From assembly GCA_947166125.1 (NCBI GenBank), contig CAMVCW010000005.1, forward strand, positions 1 to 53,638: 53,638 nucleotides of DNA, written 5' to 3'. The translations under genes were made by a program, and so were the position numbers. Of this stretch, positions 44,517 to 53,500 are shown piece by piece. Within the stretch, counting starts at the first letter, position 1. Each line of letters opens with the position of its first letter. Source of the stretch: an uncultured Candidatus Saccharibacteria bacterium. GTDB taxonomy: Bacteria; Patescibacteriota; Saccharimonadia; Saccharimonadales; Saccharimonadaceae. Below the pieces are notes generated by a model. The model had not been told where the DNA came from and made no database searches. It worked only from the letters and a program-made list of their open reading frames with translations.

Positions 44517-44846
44517 TTAAAACTCCAATCCTTCTTTGCGAGCCGCATCAGCAAGTGCACTCATTCGGCCTGCATATAATTTAGCACCACGGTCAAAGAC
44601 AACCTTAGAAACTTTTGCAGTTTTGGCCTTCTTGGCAATTTCTGCGCCAATCTTGGCAGCTTTTTCGGTCTTGTTACCAGTCATTTTGGCACCAACCGTA
44701 GTAGCATAAGCCAAAGTCATTTTCTTATCGTCGTCAATAATTTGTGCGGTAATATGTTGATTCGAGAAATGGACACTTAAGCGTGGCCTATCCGCAGTAC
44801 CATGAATTTTGGCACGCGTCCTCTTTGCTCTAAAAATCTTATTCAT
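44517..44846 (-). CDS. rplR: 50S ribosomal protein L18
   Basis: A 109-residue uL18 that binds 5S rRNA. RLSVHFSNQHITAQIIDDDK and VVFDRGAKLYAGRMSALADA then ARKEGLEF are diagnostic. It lies between rplF (TAATG overlap) and rpsE (2-base gap). Confidence 0.96.
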   Translation of the reverse strand: MNKIFRAKRTRAKIHGTADRPRLSVHFSNQHITAQIIDDDKKMTLAYATTVGAKMTGNKTEKAAKIGAEIAKKAKTAKVSKVVFDRGAKLYAGRMSALADAARKEGLEF

Positions 44847-45382
44847 TATTTCTTACCCGCCTTTCCTGCCTTGCGAAGAATCACTTCGTCAGCATACTTA
44901 ATACCTTTACCCTTGTAAGGTTCTGGTTTCTTGAGACTGCGGATCTCTGCGGCAACCTGGCCAACTTTTTGCTTGTCGATGCCAGACACCGTAATTTCCA
45001 TTTTGTTGGTAGTAAGTGTTACGCCTTCTGGAGCTTTGTATTTCACAGGATGTGAAAAGCCAAGGGCCATTTCAATCTCTTGTGGACCACCAGACAAACG
45101 AAAACCTACACCGTTAATTTCTAGTTTTTTCTCGAAGCCTTTAGTCACACCTTCAACTGCGTTATTGAGTAACGCGCGTTGCAAGCCGTGCCAAGCCCGA
45201 GATTTTGGCTCGTCATCTTCGCGAGTGACGGTAGCCGTAGTGCCATCGATTGCAACCTTAGTTTTAGGTTGAACCGGAACAATGAGTTGACCCTTCGGGC
45301 CTGCAACAGTAATTTCGCTGTCGCCGACCGTGATTGTCACTCCCGCCGGAATCTCGATGGGTTGTTTTCCGATACGACTCAT
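44846..45382 (-). CDS. rplF: 50S ribosomal protein L6
   Basis: A 178-residue uL6 with two similar halves; SRIGKQPIEIPAGVTITVGD starts it and the signature EPYKGKGIKYADEVILRKAG ends it. It opens this spc fragment: rpsH, rpsN and rplE are not upstream. Two promoters with a terminator-like hairpin between them precede it (45414-45516). Confidence 0.96.
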   Translation of the reverse strand: MSRIGKQPIEIPAGVTITVGDSEITVAGPKGQLIVPVQPKTKVAIDGTTATVTREDDEPKSRAWHGLQRALLNNAVEGVTKGFEKKLEINGVGFRLSGGPQEIEMALGFSHPVKYKAPEGVTLTTNKMEITVSGIDKQKVGQVAAEIRSLKKPEPYKGKGIKYADEVILRKAGKAGKK

Positions 45383-45413
45383 ATCTTTTCCTTATGTTAA
45401 TAATATCCCGATA

Positions 45414-45442
45414 ATTATATCACAAAATACCTTATATTACAA
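45414..45442 (-). promoter_or_regulatory. rplF proximal promoter
   Basis: On the minus strand TTGTAA (45442-45437), 17-base spacer, TATAAT (45419-45414). Its -35 follows the leader hairpin T tract directly. Confidence 0.7.
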
Positions 45443-45446
45443 GAGA

Positions 45447-45472
45447 AAAATCCCCTATTTCTAGGAGATTTT
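45447..45472 (-). terminator. attenuator-like hairpin in the rplF leader
   Basis: On the minus strand AAAATCTCCTA, loop GAAA, TAGGGGATTTT (11 pairs, one U-G), then a T run. It stands about 10 bases after the start expected from the distal promoter, so most distal transcripts would end after some 45 bases unless read-through is allowed. The start context holds a 4-codon frame (ATG...TAG). Confidence 0.7.
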
Positions 45473-45487
45473 CATGTCTATCTTCCC

Positions 45488-45516
45488 ATTATAGCACACT
45501 TACACTATTTTGTCAA
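45488..45516 (-). promoter_or_regulatory. rplF distal promoter
   Basis: On the minus strand a perfect TTGACA (45516-45511), 17-base spacer, TATAAT (45493-45488, preceded by TGC). Confidence 0.85.
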
Positions 45517-45576
45517 GTTTACCCTATTTTAGCCCCTACCCCCATATTTCATTGCCTCTATCATATTAAAAGGACA

Positions 45577-46269
45577 TTACAAGCCTCGGCGTCTTTTCAG
45601 CAAGCAAAAGACTAGTATTGTCAGTATAACCGCCCCAAGCGACAAAACCACATATCCACCGACCGTCAATGGTTCAGAATTGGTAAATGCACCCGTATCT
45701 GGCTCTTCTGGCGTCACAACCGTCGGGTCATCTTCTGGCACATCTTCTCCCGCATAAGCCTCAAGATGCAAAGTAAACGTCGCGTTCTGATGCTCATTGC
45801 CAAGCTCTTCACTTAAATACACTTCATGAAACAACGGCTCAGTCAATTCGCCTGGCGCCAATTCGGTATTGTGTTTATAGCAAACCAAAATCGGCGAAGC
45901 CACCGCACCGCCACCATCTTCCCCACTAATCTTTGTCCAGTGACCATCGTTGATATCAATCTGAAAAGTCCTCGAGTCTAGTTCAATATCGTTCCCTTCC
46001 CCATCCTTACCAGATTCTGTCAAACACATCGTTACTGGCACCGTTATTGTTCCATCATTTCTCACTTGCGGTACCGCATTATAAGTCATCCCTGGCATTG
46101 CACCCGTAATATCCTGCCATTCCTCAATCAAATTACCAGAACCATCATCCCCCATCTCAACAATACTAATATCCACCGGTCCTTCCGCGAAGACAGGAGA
46201 ACAAATAAAACCGCCAGCCATCACTAACGCCATCATACCCCCCAAACCAAACAGTTCTTTCCTCAGCAT
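45577..46269 (-). CDS. secreted protein with sortase-type anchor
   Basis: A 230-residue protein. Signal peptide at about residues 1-28 (cut after SPVFA), an acidic beta-rich body with Cys, then the sorting signal: PEEPDTGAF, a hydrophobic helix (GGYVVLSLGAVILTILVFCL) and the basic tail KRRRGL. The motif is xPDTG rather than LPXTG; the membrane sortase at 572-1261 is the only candidate enzyme in the window. It is the last gene of the sipW/TasA-like run and may be an accessory pilus or fibre protein. Confidence 0.75.
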   Translation of the reverse strand: MLRKELFGLGGMMALVMAGGFICSPVFAEGPVDISIVEMGDDGSGNLIEEWQDITGAMPGMTYNAVPQVRNDGTITVPVTMCLTESGKDGEGNDIELDSRTFQIDINDGHWTKISGEDGGGAVASPILVCYKHNTELAPGELTEPLFHEVYLSEELGNEHQNATFTLHLEAYAGEDVPEDDPTVVTPEEPDTGAFTNSEPLTVGGYVVLSLGAVILTILVFCLLKRRRGL

Positions 46270-46318
46270 CTTATTTGCTTTCCTTTCCCCACGATATTAA
46301 ATATATCAAAGCCCCCTT

Positions 46319-46344
46319 GGGCCGGCCAGTTTCCCAGCCGACCC
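46319..46344 (-). promoter_or_regulatory. GC-rich hairpin inside the surface operon
   Basis: On the minus strand GGGTCGGCTGG, loop GAAA, CTGGCCGGCCC: 11 pairs including three G-U. No T run follows. It lies between the TasA-like gene and the sortase-substrate gene and may stabilise the upstream mRNA or reduce read-through. Confidence 0.55.
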
Positions 46345-46354
46345 TTGTTTGTTT

Positions 46355-47356
46355 TTAACCATTCACTTGTTGATCATCTACCTCAGTTTCAGAACCGGCT
46401 TGATTATCAAACGCTTGGAAAGCAGCCTCAGCAGAAGCAAAACCATCAGACTGAATCGCATTTACATCAACCTTGATGTCAAAACCTCTTTCGCGAAGAC
46501 TTTGAATATTAGTAAGGTCAGATTCTTTCACGCTTTCTTTAATCTTAACAGTGTTAATTGGACTCCAGTATGTCATCTCATTCTTCGTCAAAGCATCATG
46601 GAACACAAATACTAATACCTTGTCGCCATTTTCAGCTGTTGTTTCAGACTTAGTGAAGTAAGCATAGTCCATTGTATCGCCCTTCACGTTCGTATTATCC
46701 CCAGACGTAGTAGCTTGTTGTGGGGTGCTAGGATCATGAACATCGACCAATTCAGCAAGGTCTTTAGGAATAGTTACCTTGACTCGTACATAAGCAGTAT
46801 TTTCACCAGTATTCTTTACATAAACAAACTTACGAATTTGCTTACCAGGTACAAGATTCTTATATTCGTCAGCAACATAATTGGCATAACCACCAGAAGC
46901 TGTATCAGTAGCTTCTGCCTGAGATTCGCTATCAGCAATGATCTGAGCATCACTAAACATACCAGATTGACCCGCACCAGCTACACCAGCCACATGCGCC
47001 TTACGAACGTGTCCAGCCTGATAGGCGCTTACACCATCAACGGTTGCATTGGCATCAATATTTGGTGTACAATAAGAGTTTATCGTAGAAACACCTCTAT
47101 CATCATATGGTTCGCAAAGGTGCAAATTACTTGCGGATTCATCAGCCAATGTCTTACCAAGACGTTTAGATGTTGCAACGTTCGCGTTCACGCGGTGAAG
47201 CTGCGATTCGTACAAAGTTACATCAACATTACCTACCTTAAAATTATTCGTTTTACTATCGTTATCAGTAAAATACGCAATCGTCCCACCAGCAATCAGA
47301 GCCGCTACACCAAGTACTGCTGCCGTCGATAGAACTGTTCTTCTATTGATTTTCAT
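46355..47356 (-). CDS. TasA/camelysin-like SipW-type secreted protein (1)
   Basis: A 333-residue protein with a SipW-dependent signal sequence: KINRRTVLSTAAVLGVAALI, then GTIAYFTDNDSKTNNFKVGN and VDVTLYE, the pattern of TasA, camelysin and related fibre proteins. The mature part is beta-rich with YVKNTGENTAYVRVKVTIP and WSPINTVKI. TasA-type proteins form extracellular fibres. It lies two genes after a SipW-like signal peptidase. The ribosome binding site AAAAGGAGT is strong. Confidence 0.85.
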   Translation of the reverse strand: MKINRRTVLSTAAVLGVAALIAGGTIAYFTDNDSKTNNFKVGNVDVTLYESQLHRVNANVATSKRLGKTLADESASNLHLCEPYDDRGVSTINSYCTPNIDANATVDGVSAYQAGHVRKAHVAGVAGAGQSGMFSDAQIIADSESQAEATDTASGGYANYVADEYKNLVPGKQIRKFVYVKNTGENTAYVRVKVTIPKDLAELVDVHDPSTPQQATTSGDNTNVKGDTMDYAYFTKSETTAENGDKVLVFVFHDALTKNEMTYWSPINTVKIKESVKESDLTNIQSLRERGFDIKVDVNAIQSDGFASAEAAFQAFDNQAGSETEVDDQQVNG

Positions 47357-47398
47357 TTTTAACTCCTTTTATTATTAATTATTATTAAACAAATTAAA

Positions 47399-48079
47399 TT
47401 AATATGTTTCCGCCAAGTTCTCGAAGGCTTGTATTGCATTCGCAAACCCAGTTGTCTGAATCGCATCCGAATATGCTCTTACTCCAAATGAACACTTGTT
47501 CGCGTTGTCATTCTTACATGTCGCAATTTGTCTAAAATCTTCGACGCTCGAAATTTTGCCTACAGCGATCGCCGTCGTCGGCCATTCGCTAGTTTTTTCG
47601 CCTACACCTAATATATTTTTACTCAGGATGTAATATTCGGCATAAGTCGGAGAATTGTCGACATCGACAGATTTATTATAGGTCACACTATAATTCGCAT
47701 TATCACATCTGCTAATGTCTGCATCATCTTTATCTACGACCAGCGTACAATCGTCCATCTTCAACGTTAGTACATCAGCTAATTCAATTGGAACCACAAC
47801 GCGGAATCTCTGATACACAGGAATATTACCATTGTTAGTAGCCTGCAAATAGTATGCCACATCCTGCATGCCATCAGTCAATGGATCCAAATTTGCAGTA
47901 TCAAACGGTGTACTATTAGCATCTTTATAAATTGCAAGTTCTGTCGAAGCGTTTCCAATCGCAAAGTCATTCTGAATACTAACAGAATCGGTAAAATATG
48001 ACAATGTTCCAACAGAGCCAAGCATACAAAGAGCTATCAGTGCTAACGAAACCACCGTGATTCTAATCTTGTAATACAT
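47399..48079 (-). CDS. TasA/camelysin-like SipW-type secreted protein (2)
   Basis: A 226-residue paralogue of the next gene: signal region ITVVSLALIALCMLGSVGTL, then SYFTDSVSIQNDFAIGNAST, and a later QATNNGNIPVYQRFRVVVPI matching the fibre family. It has a near-perfect AAGGAGGTGA ribosome binding site and follows the SipW-like gene by 41 bases. Two TasA-like proteins in one operon suggest a major subunit and a minor or anchoring subunit. Confidence 0.83.
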   Translation of the reverse strand: MYYKIRITVVSLALIALCMLGSVGTLSYFTDSVSIQNDFAIGNASTELAIYKDANSTPFDTANLDPLTDGMQDVAYYLQATNNGNIPVYQRFRVVVPIELADVLTLKMDDCTLVVDKDDADISRCDNANYSVTYNKSVDVDNSPTYAEYYILSKNILGVGEKTSEWPTTAIAVGKISSVEDFRQIATCKNDNANKCSFGVRAYSDAIQTTGFANAIQAFENLAETY

Positions 48080-48120
48080 TCACCTCCTTTCTCCACACTT
48101 AAATTCATATATACCCCACT

Positions 48121-48837
48121 TTACGCTACACTTTTTCTCGCAGTTTTCCTCCTTTCTTCCAGCGTACCTGGCAAAAATGTCCACGCCAGTAGGAGAGTAC
48201 CCACTACTAGTGCGATATATAATCCAGGCGGTTGCTGAATATCATGCGCAAAATAACCAATAAGCGGAATAGTAATAACTGGTGTTCCCAGCACATTTTT
48301 ATAGTGTACTAAGTTCGAATCATTTACCTCATTTGCATCACCTTTTGTTGCAAAACGCCACACGCTTGCATCCTTCTCATCAACTTTGATTTCAGCAATT
48401 CGATGCGTTACTACTGTTTTATCATCGCTAGCCACAAAAGATATCACATCACCGACCTTAAGATCATAATAATTCGTTGGTTTTACAAAAATCATAGACC
48501 CTACTGGATATTCTGGCTCCATCGAGCCAGACATCACGGTGAAAGTTCTAAACCCAGCCAGTCTTAACCCAACTAGCACTATCGCAAGTGTCGCCACAGC
48601 TCCAACTACTAATAAACCCAATCTCGACCACCACGCCTTGAATCCTCGTCGTCTCTCGTCTACATGATCAACCTGACCCACAAAATAAACAGCCTCAATT
48701 TCAGGTTTCATTTGTGGCTTCTGGGTTCTTCGAGGCAAACGCACCATCACCGCCTCGCCAACATCATCTCCACCCATGACCACAACACGAGTCGCCAATC
48801 CGGCATCAGCCCCACTCAAAACTCTGTCTTGAGACAC
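48121..48837 (-). CDS. SipW-type signal peptidase I
   Basis: A 238-residue protein starting at GTG (48837) six bases after GGAGG. A cytoplasmic front of about 70 residues, a transmembrane helix (about 75-97), the catalytic Ser in VMSGSMEPEYPVGSMIFV, the His in VVTHRIAEI (His replaces the Lys of ordinary type I peptidases, as in SipW and ER-type enzymes), TKGDANEVND, and a second helix near the C-terminus. It should process the two TasA-like proteins after it in the operon. Promoter at 48865-48893. Confidence 0.9.
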   Translation of the reverse strand: MSQDRVLSGADAGLATRVVVMGGDDVGEAVMVRLPRRTQKPQMKPEIEAVYFVGQVDHVDERRRGFKAWWSRLGLLVVGAVATLAIVLVGLRLAGFRTFTVMSGSMEPEYPVGSMIFVKPTNYYDLKVGDVISFVASDDKTVVTHRIAEIKVDEKDASVWRFATKGDANEVNDSNLVHYKNVLGTPVITIPLIGYFAHDIQQPPGLYIALVVGTLLLAWTFLPGTLEERRKTARKSVA

Positions 48838-48864
48838 TTTTCCTCCACACTTTTATTACTTTTA

Positions 48865-48893
48865 ATTATAAGTTGTCAAAGTCCTTAAGTCAA
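48865..48893 (-). promoter_or_regulatory. promoter of the sipW/TasA-like operon
   Basis: On the minus strand TTGACT (48893-48888), 17-base spacer, TATAAT (48870-48865), giving a leader of about 20 bases. Confidence 0.75.
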
Positions 48894-48929
48894 TATTAAA
48901 AACAAGCATTTTATATTATTTTTCCACCA

Positions 48930-48957
48930 AAAATTCCCCTGTTACCAGGGGAATTTT
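48930..48957 (-). terminator. terminator after the large surface protein gene
   Basis: AAAATTCCCCTG, loop TTAC, CAGGGGAATTTT, a 12-bp stem with T5 on the minus strand. Confidence 0.85.
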
Positions 48958-48975
48958 CATAGCTAAGCTAGCAGT

Positions 48976-51900
48976 TTATTTACGCTTTATAAATACCGCT
49001 GCGCCCGCTAAGGTAACTGCCGCGATTGCCACAATCACAGCTACAGACAAGTTCGCGCTTGCTCCACCTTCATTGGTGGTATTTTCGCCTGTATTAGGAG
49101 CAGTTACGGTATAAACCACTTCTTCTTTTACTGGTAGCAAAGTATCCTTATAAGCTACTGCAAATGTAGAAAACTTATCAGAAATCACGTATAGCACACC
49201 ATCTTCAATATAGAAATCTACGCCTTCTACCAATATTTCAGGTTCTTCACCAGCATGTTGGCGCACCACGATATATTGACGAGCATAGCCAGTCTCCGGA
49301 TCAGTCACTTCGGTCAAAGCTACAGTAATTTTACCGTTTAGTTGATGCATTTTACCAAAATCGTAGCCGTTCCTAGACATCCATACTGAAACATCAAAGT
49401 ATTCTACATTGTCTACATCCAAGCCTTCAATAGTTTCAATCAAAGCCGCATCTACATCTTCCTCACTAAGCTCAGTTACCTCTACACGAGTTTCAATCTT
49501 ATCACCACCGAATACTGCACCATTTACGCCAGCAGTAGACCAAAGATATTCGAATCCATCACCAAATATCTCACGTGATTTTTGGACTTTTTCAACGAAT
49601 TCTTCCCAAGTACTACTATCCTTGAAGATACCTTCTATATATTCTTTCAAAGTATCCGCAGTAACGCCTTCTGGATCAGTTTCTGGATCCGCCTCCACAC
49701 TATATACTACTACAGTCACATTTTTTACCACCTCGCGCACATCTTCTCTGAAGTTGTGCGTCAAAGCTACTTGATGCATACCAAGAGCCACATCTTCGCC
49801 AGCCTCGAATATCGTCTTACTATTTTCCACATTCAAATCTTTACCAGTAGTGTTATCTACTGCACTATCGGTATCCCAATCAGAATGTGATGCTAGCTCC
49901 GCGCTCTTGCCAGATTCCACCAATACGGTTTCATGCTCTACATTGAAAATTATAAAGGTTGCCGTGTAAGTACCTACTACGCTACCGTCTTTCATATAGT
50001 CAGTATAAGTCACCGTATAAGTACCTGCACGAAATGCTACTACAGTATCACCAAAGAATACTAAGCCACCCACCGGACCATCTACGCTTCTTCTAGTGTA
50101 AGCATACTCATTCTTATCGCCCACATGCACTGAGAAAGTAGAACCAGTCCTACCGAAATATTCCGTCTCTTCAGGAGCTACCATTTCATATAGATAAATA
50201 TCCACAGTCTTTTGATCTACGATCTTATCACCGATTTTTGCATAGAAAGTTATAGCATATTTACCCGCTTCTGCATCGGTTGGCCAGAAATAATAATCCG
50301 TATCAGAATTTACCTTCTTTGTTACTTCAAAACCATTTACGGTGTCCGCGTTAGTTTCGTTCCAATATTTATTGATAGCCTTTACCAACTTTGGCGCATT
50401 ATCGCCCTTCACTAGATGATACTCAGTTTTGTCTACGGTAAAATCAATCGCATAGACGGTAATCGTTTTAGAAGCCACGCCGTCACTAAAGGTTACTTTA
50501 TATTCGCCAGCCTCATTTACTACGATCTCATATTCATCGCTGTTCTCGGTAGTATTTACTGTAATACCGTTAGAAGCAGCACCGCGAGCATCCGTGATTT
50601 CAATGTTACACTCGTATTCATAGTGACCCCACCATAAGAAGTCCCAGTGCCATACGTTTTTACAAATTGGCGCAAAACCATTCTTCTCGCCTACTGTGAC
50701 TTTACCAGCTTCGCCATCTTTTTTAATATATAGCTCATCTTGTGAAGCAGTAATCTCGTGCACACGAATTACCACATCTTGTTTAGCGATTTCTACATTA
50801 CCCACCTTGTCAGTAAATTCTAGAGTATATTCGCCACCCACCATATCGGCCGGCACTCTCACAATATATTCACCACGCTCATCATGTGAAATCTCAAAGC
50901 CAAGATCATCTTCGTAGCTCACCGAGTTCTGATCGTAAAGCTCGCTAATCATAAACTCCACTTCGCCACCCTGCGCTACGTCATGTGTACCACGCACATC
51001 TCGTGTTGCATAGTCAGATACTAGCACATCAAAAGTCTCAGTGGTTTCACCTAGGCTATCCGTATAAGTAACAGTCGCCGTAGTCTTGCCAGCACCACGC
51101 GCAGAGATGCGGTGTCCAGTAGTATACCATGCCCAATCACGCCAAGACCATTCATTTTCATTACGTACAGAAGCTACACTGTTATCTGCAATATTAATCC
51201 GATATTCCGGCAAGTTCACGTCATCTAATTTGTTAACTACTTCAGATAAGTTTGCACCAGTGCCAGTAATACTAAGTACAACATCTTGCAAATTCTGCAA
51301 AGCGTAAACCTTAATTTCAGTTTCACCAACTTTGGTTTTACCAGCATAGAATTCAATTACAGCTGTGCCTTTGGCATTTGTAGTTAGCTTACCGTTAGCG
51401 GTAGTATCAGCAGAGATATATTCACTGCCTTCTTTAATTTTTACCGTTACAGCGCCTGGATTTTCAATCGTCGCAATTGCTGCATTAGTGAAATCTACTT
51501 CCGTACCCTCCACAATAGTAGCACTTGTTTTAGCATTTACGCTATACACATGCACTGTTACCGGAATTTCTACGATCCTTGTTGAAACTTTTAGTTTGTA
51601 GGTCAAAGTTACATCACCAGCACTCTTACCTTCAATGTCGTAGACAGTAGTGGCCGCATTAGCAATTTCCACATCACCTGAAACCACTTCCACCGTTACA
51701 TCATTAGAGCCAAGCTTGATCCCGTCATAGTTTATGGTCTGACCTTTTTCTACCCAAATCTCGTCTTTTTCTACATCATATACATAAACCTTAATTTTCT
51801 TAGAAAGAGGGGTTTCATTTACTATAGAAGAAAACGTGAATTCTGTCTCACCCACACTCAAGCCATTGACCGTGAACTTTCCTTCACCGCCCTTTACCGT

Positions 51901-52992
51901 AGAAGCCACGGCATTATCTGGCGAAGCCGTTACATCCCAGTAACTATCCGTACTTACTACCGCACTACTACCTTTTTTGATAAGCAGCGGTAGATTATCT
52001 TCTGCGTCAAAATCGTACACATATACGTCAAATTTAAAAATCGTACCCAAAGTATCTGCAAAACGCACTGTCATAGTAGTTTTACCAGAAGCAAGTGCAT
52101 TTACTTTGCCATTTTCTACAGTAGCTACGGCAGGATTAGAAGATTCAATTACTTCCCAAGCCACATCTGCACCAGTAGTGGTAAGTCCAATATTTTGGCT
52201 TGCGCCTTTAGGTAACACCATGTCGCTTACAGGAGTATAATCAAAAACCTTTACACTAGCGTTGGTAGTATCGTTAGTTTCGGTTCTCAAAGCAACACTA
52301 TATTCACCAGCTACCAAGCCAGTTACGGTTCCCTTGGTTACTCCATTTTCTTCAGCAACATTTACTCTTAATGCGTTATTTACCGTAGCACCAGCAGCAT
52401 TACTTACTACATAAGTACTTGCGCCAGCTGGAGTAACAGTATAGAAATCCGCAGTACCATTTATTGGGATTACTACGTCATTAGCCACCACCTTTTTCTC
52501 TGGCATTACCACCCAAGTCCTACCTACCGGCTTCGCATAGTAACCATCCGCTACATATTGAGTAGGGTTAGATGTGTAGGTACCACCGTAAATGGTAAAG
52601 CTACCACCCCAAGCCGTATTCAGAGTACCATCAATTAAACCATCACCAACAATTACAACATTCCGCCCATTAGCTCGCATATTGCTAGTTAATGTATGTC
52701 CGTTCAAATCAATAGTAGCGTTATTATAAATGTCAAAAGTCTGCTTTCGTCCAGTAAAACTATAATTACTCAAATCCGCGCAAAGCGAACCTTCGCCATA
52801 ATTGTCTAAATAATTATATAGGCCATTTTCAAATCTACCAGTAATTGGCCCTCCAACCCATTCCCTATACAATCTAGTCGCACAATGGTCTACTGGCGCC
52901 GCTGATACTGGGATAATTGGCACTGCCGCCAACATCAAAATTATGGCCGCGCCAATATAGCTCGCCCTTTTTAATATTTGTTTTCTAACCAT
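48976..52992 (-). CDS. large modular surface protein with sortase-type anchor
   Basis: A 1338-residue secreted protein. Start at 52992 (MVRKQILKRA) after AGGAGGAGAG; the frame extends to 53052 without a ribosome site. Signal peptide to about residue 32 (IIPVSAAP), a beta-helix-like N-terminal domain (TIDLNGHTLTSN, FTIYGGTYTSNP), then about ten Ig/Big-like modules of 75-100 residues, many closing in a xVYVYDxx or xIYLYEx strand. The C-terminus holds the sorting signal TAPNTGENT, a hydrophobic helix (LSVAVIVAIAAVTLAGAAVF) and IKRK. It probably reaches out from the cell as an adhesin. The motif is APNTG, not LPXTG. Confidence 0.85.
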   Translation of the reverse strand: MVRKQILKRASYIGAAIILMLAAVPIIPVSAAPVDHCATRLYREWVGGPITGRFENGLYNYLDNYGEGSLCADLSNYSFTGRKQTFDIYNNATIDLNGHTLTSNMRANGRNVVIVGDGLIDGTLNTAWGGSFTIYGGTYTSNPTQYVADGYYAKPVGRTWVVMPEKKVVANDVVIPINGTADFYTVTPAGASTYVVSNAAGATVNNALRVNVAEENGVTKGTVTGLVAGEYSVALRTETNDTTNASVKVFDYTPVSDMVLPKGASQNIGLTTTGADVAWEVIESSNPAVATVENGKVNALASGKTTMTVRFADTLGTIFKFDVYVYDFDAEDNLPLLIKKGSSAVVSTDSYWDVTASPDNAVASTVKGGEGKFTVNGLSVGETEFTFSSIVNETPLSKKIKVYVYDVEKDEIWVEKGQTINYDGIKLGSNDVTVEVVSGDVEIANAATTVYDIEGKSAGDVTLTYKLKVSTRIVEIPVTVHVYSVNAKTSATIVEGTEVDFTNAAIATIENPGAVTVKIKEGSEYISADTTANGKLTTNAKGTAVIEFYAGKTKVGETEIKVYALQNLQDVVLSITGTGANLSEVVNKLDDVNLPEYRINIADNSVASVRNENEWSWRDWAWYTTGHRISARGAGKTTATVTYTDSLGETTETFDVLVSDYATRDVRGTHDVAQGGEVEFMISELYDQNSVSYEDDLGFEISHDERGEYIVRVPADMVGGEYTLEFTDKVGNVEIAKQDVVIRVHEITASQDELYIKKDGEAGKVTVGEKNGFAPICKNVWHWDFLWWGHYEYECNIEITDARGAASNGITVNTTENSDEYEIVVNEAGEYKVTFSDGVASKTITVYAIDFTVDKTEYHLVKGDNAPKLVKAINKYWNETNADTVNGFEVTKKVNSDTDYYFWPTDAEAGKYAITFYAKIGDKIVDQKTVDIYLYEMVAPEETEYFGRTGSTFSVHVGDKNEYAYTRRSVDGPVGGLVFFGDTVVAFRAGTYTVTYTDYMKDGSVVGTYTATFIIFNVEHETVLVESGKSAELASHSDWDTDSAVDNTTGKDLNVENSKTIFEAGEDVALGMHQVALTHNFREDVREVVKNVTVVVYSVEADPETDPEGVTADTLKEYIEGIFKDSSTWEEFVEKVQKSREIFGDGFEYLWSTAGVNGAVFGGDKIETRVEVTELSEEDVDAALIETIEGLDVDNVEYFDVSVWMSRNGYDFGKMHQLNGKITVALTEVTDPETGYARQYIVVRQHAGEEPEILVEGVDFYIEDGVLYVISDKFSTFAVAYKDTLLPVKEEVVYTVTAPNTGENTTNEGGASANLSVAVIVAIAAVTLAGAAVFIKRK

Positions 52993-53140
52993 ACTCTCTC
53001 CTCCTGATGGTTTAATTAAAAATGCGTCTGGCCCACCAAACGTCAAACACACACTCTTTTACTAATTTCAATATATCGCACAAACCACTAAAAATCAAGA
53101 TATTTTTAAACCTGCTTTAAGCCTCATTATTATAAAAATG

Positions 53141-53169
53141 TTGCAGAAAAATCTTGAGCGAGTTATAAT
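53141..53169 (+). promoter_or_regulatory. promoter of structured RNA copy 3
   Basis: TTGCAG (53141-53146), 17-base spacer, TATAAT (53164-53169). The stem of the RNA begins 6 bases after the -10. It is divergent from the large surface protein gene. Confidence 0.75.
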
Positions 53170-53173
53170 AAAA

Positions 53174-53320
53174 ATGCAAATCATTAGTAAACAGGACTGG
53201 ATTTTTATAGAGGAAAATCCAATGTACGAATAGTAACGGCACCGTGAGGGCTTTAGTTCGTAAATTGGGTTTTCCCAGTCCTATGGCTAATGATTTGCAC
53301 CCCTTGCGGTGCCATTTTTG
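53174..53320 (+). ncRNA. pseudoknotted leader or small RNA, copy 3 (upstream of a surface-protein gene)
   Basis: TGCAAATCATTAG (53175-53187) pairs perfectly with CTAATGATTTGCA (53287-53299); AGGACTGG with CCCAGTCCT; GGAAAATCCAATGTACGAA with TTCGTAAATTGGGTTTTCC with a few mismatches. The loop GGCACCGTGAGGG (53238-53250) is complementary with G-U pairs to CCCTTGCGGTGCC (53301-53313), then ATTTTTG. Same architecture as copies 1 and 2 with unrelated stem sequence. Together with its promoter and second hairpin it fills the 339-base gap before the next gene. Confidence 0.75.
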
Positions 53321-53500
53321 TTAATCCCCATTAATATAGTGGCACCACATGGGGGGTAGTAATAATCATATATACATAAGTGAGGTAAAAGATGGGCCAC
53401 AAAGTAAAACAATCATTAGTAAATAGTAGAACAGATTTCTTCTACTATGCTTTCCGCAATGTATTGTTAGCTTCTGTTCCTCTTCTTGTGGTTTGTGCTC
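53297..53500 (+). repeat. direct repeat of FISUMP-type leader and gene start (copy 2 of 2)
   Basis: Near-identical to 23637-23823, covering the RNA 3' segment, the second hairpin, the ribosome binding site and the signal-anchor codons. Confidence 0.85.
53326..53355 (+). promoter_or_regulatory. second leader hairpin before the partial surface gene
   Basis: CCCCAT and ATGGGG enclose GTGGCACCAC (53339-53348), as at 23663-23699. Its TGGCACC could pair with GGTGCCA of the upstream RNA. Confidence 0.55.
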
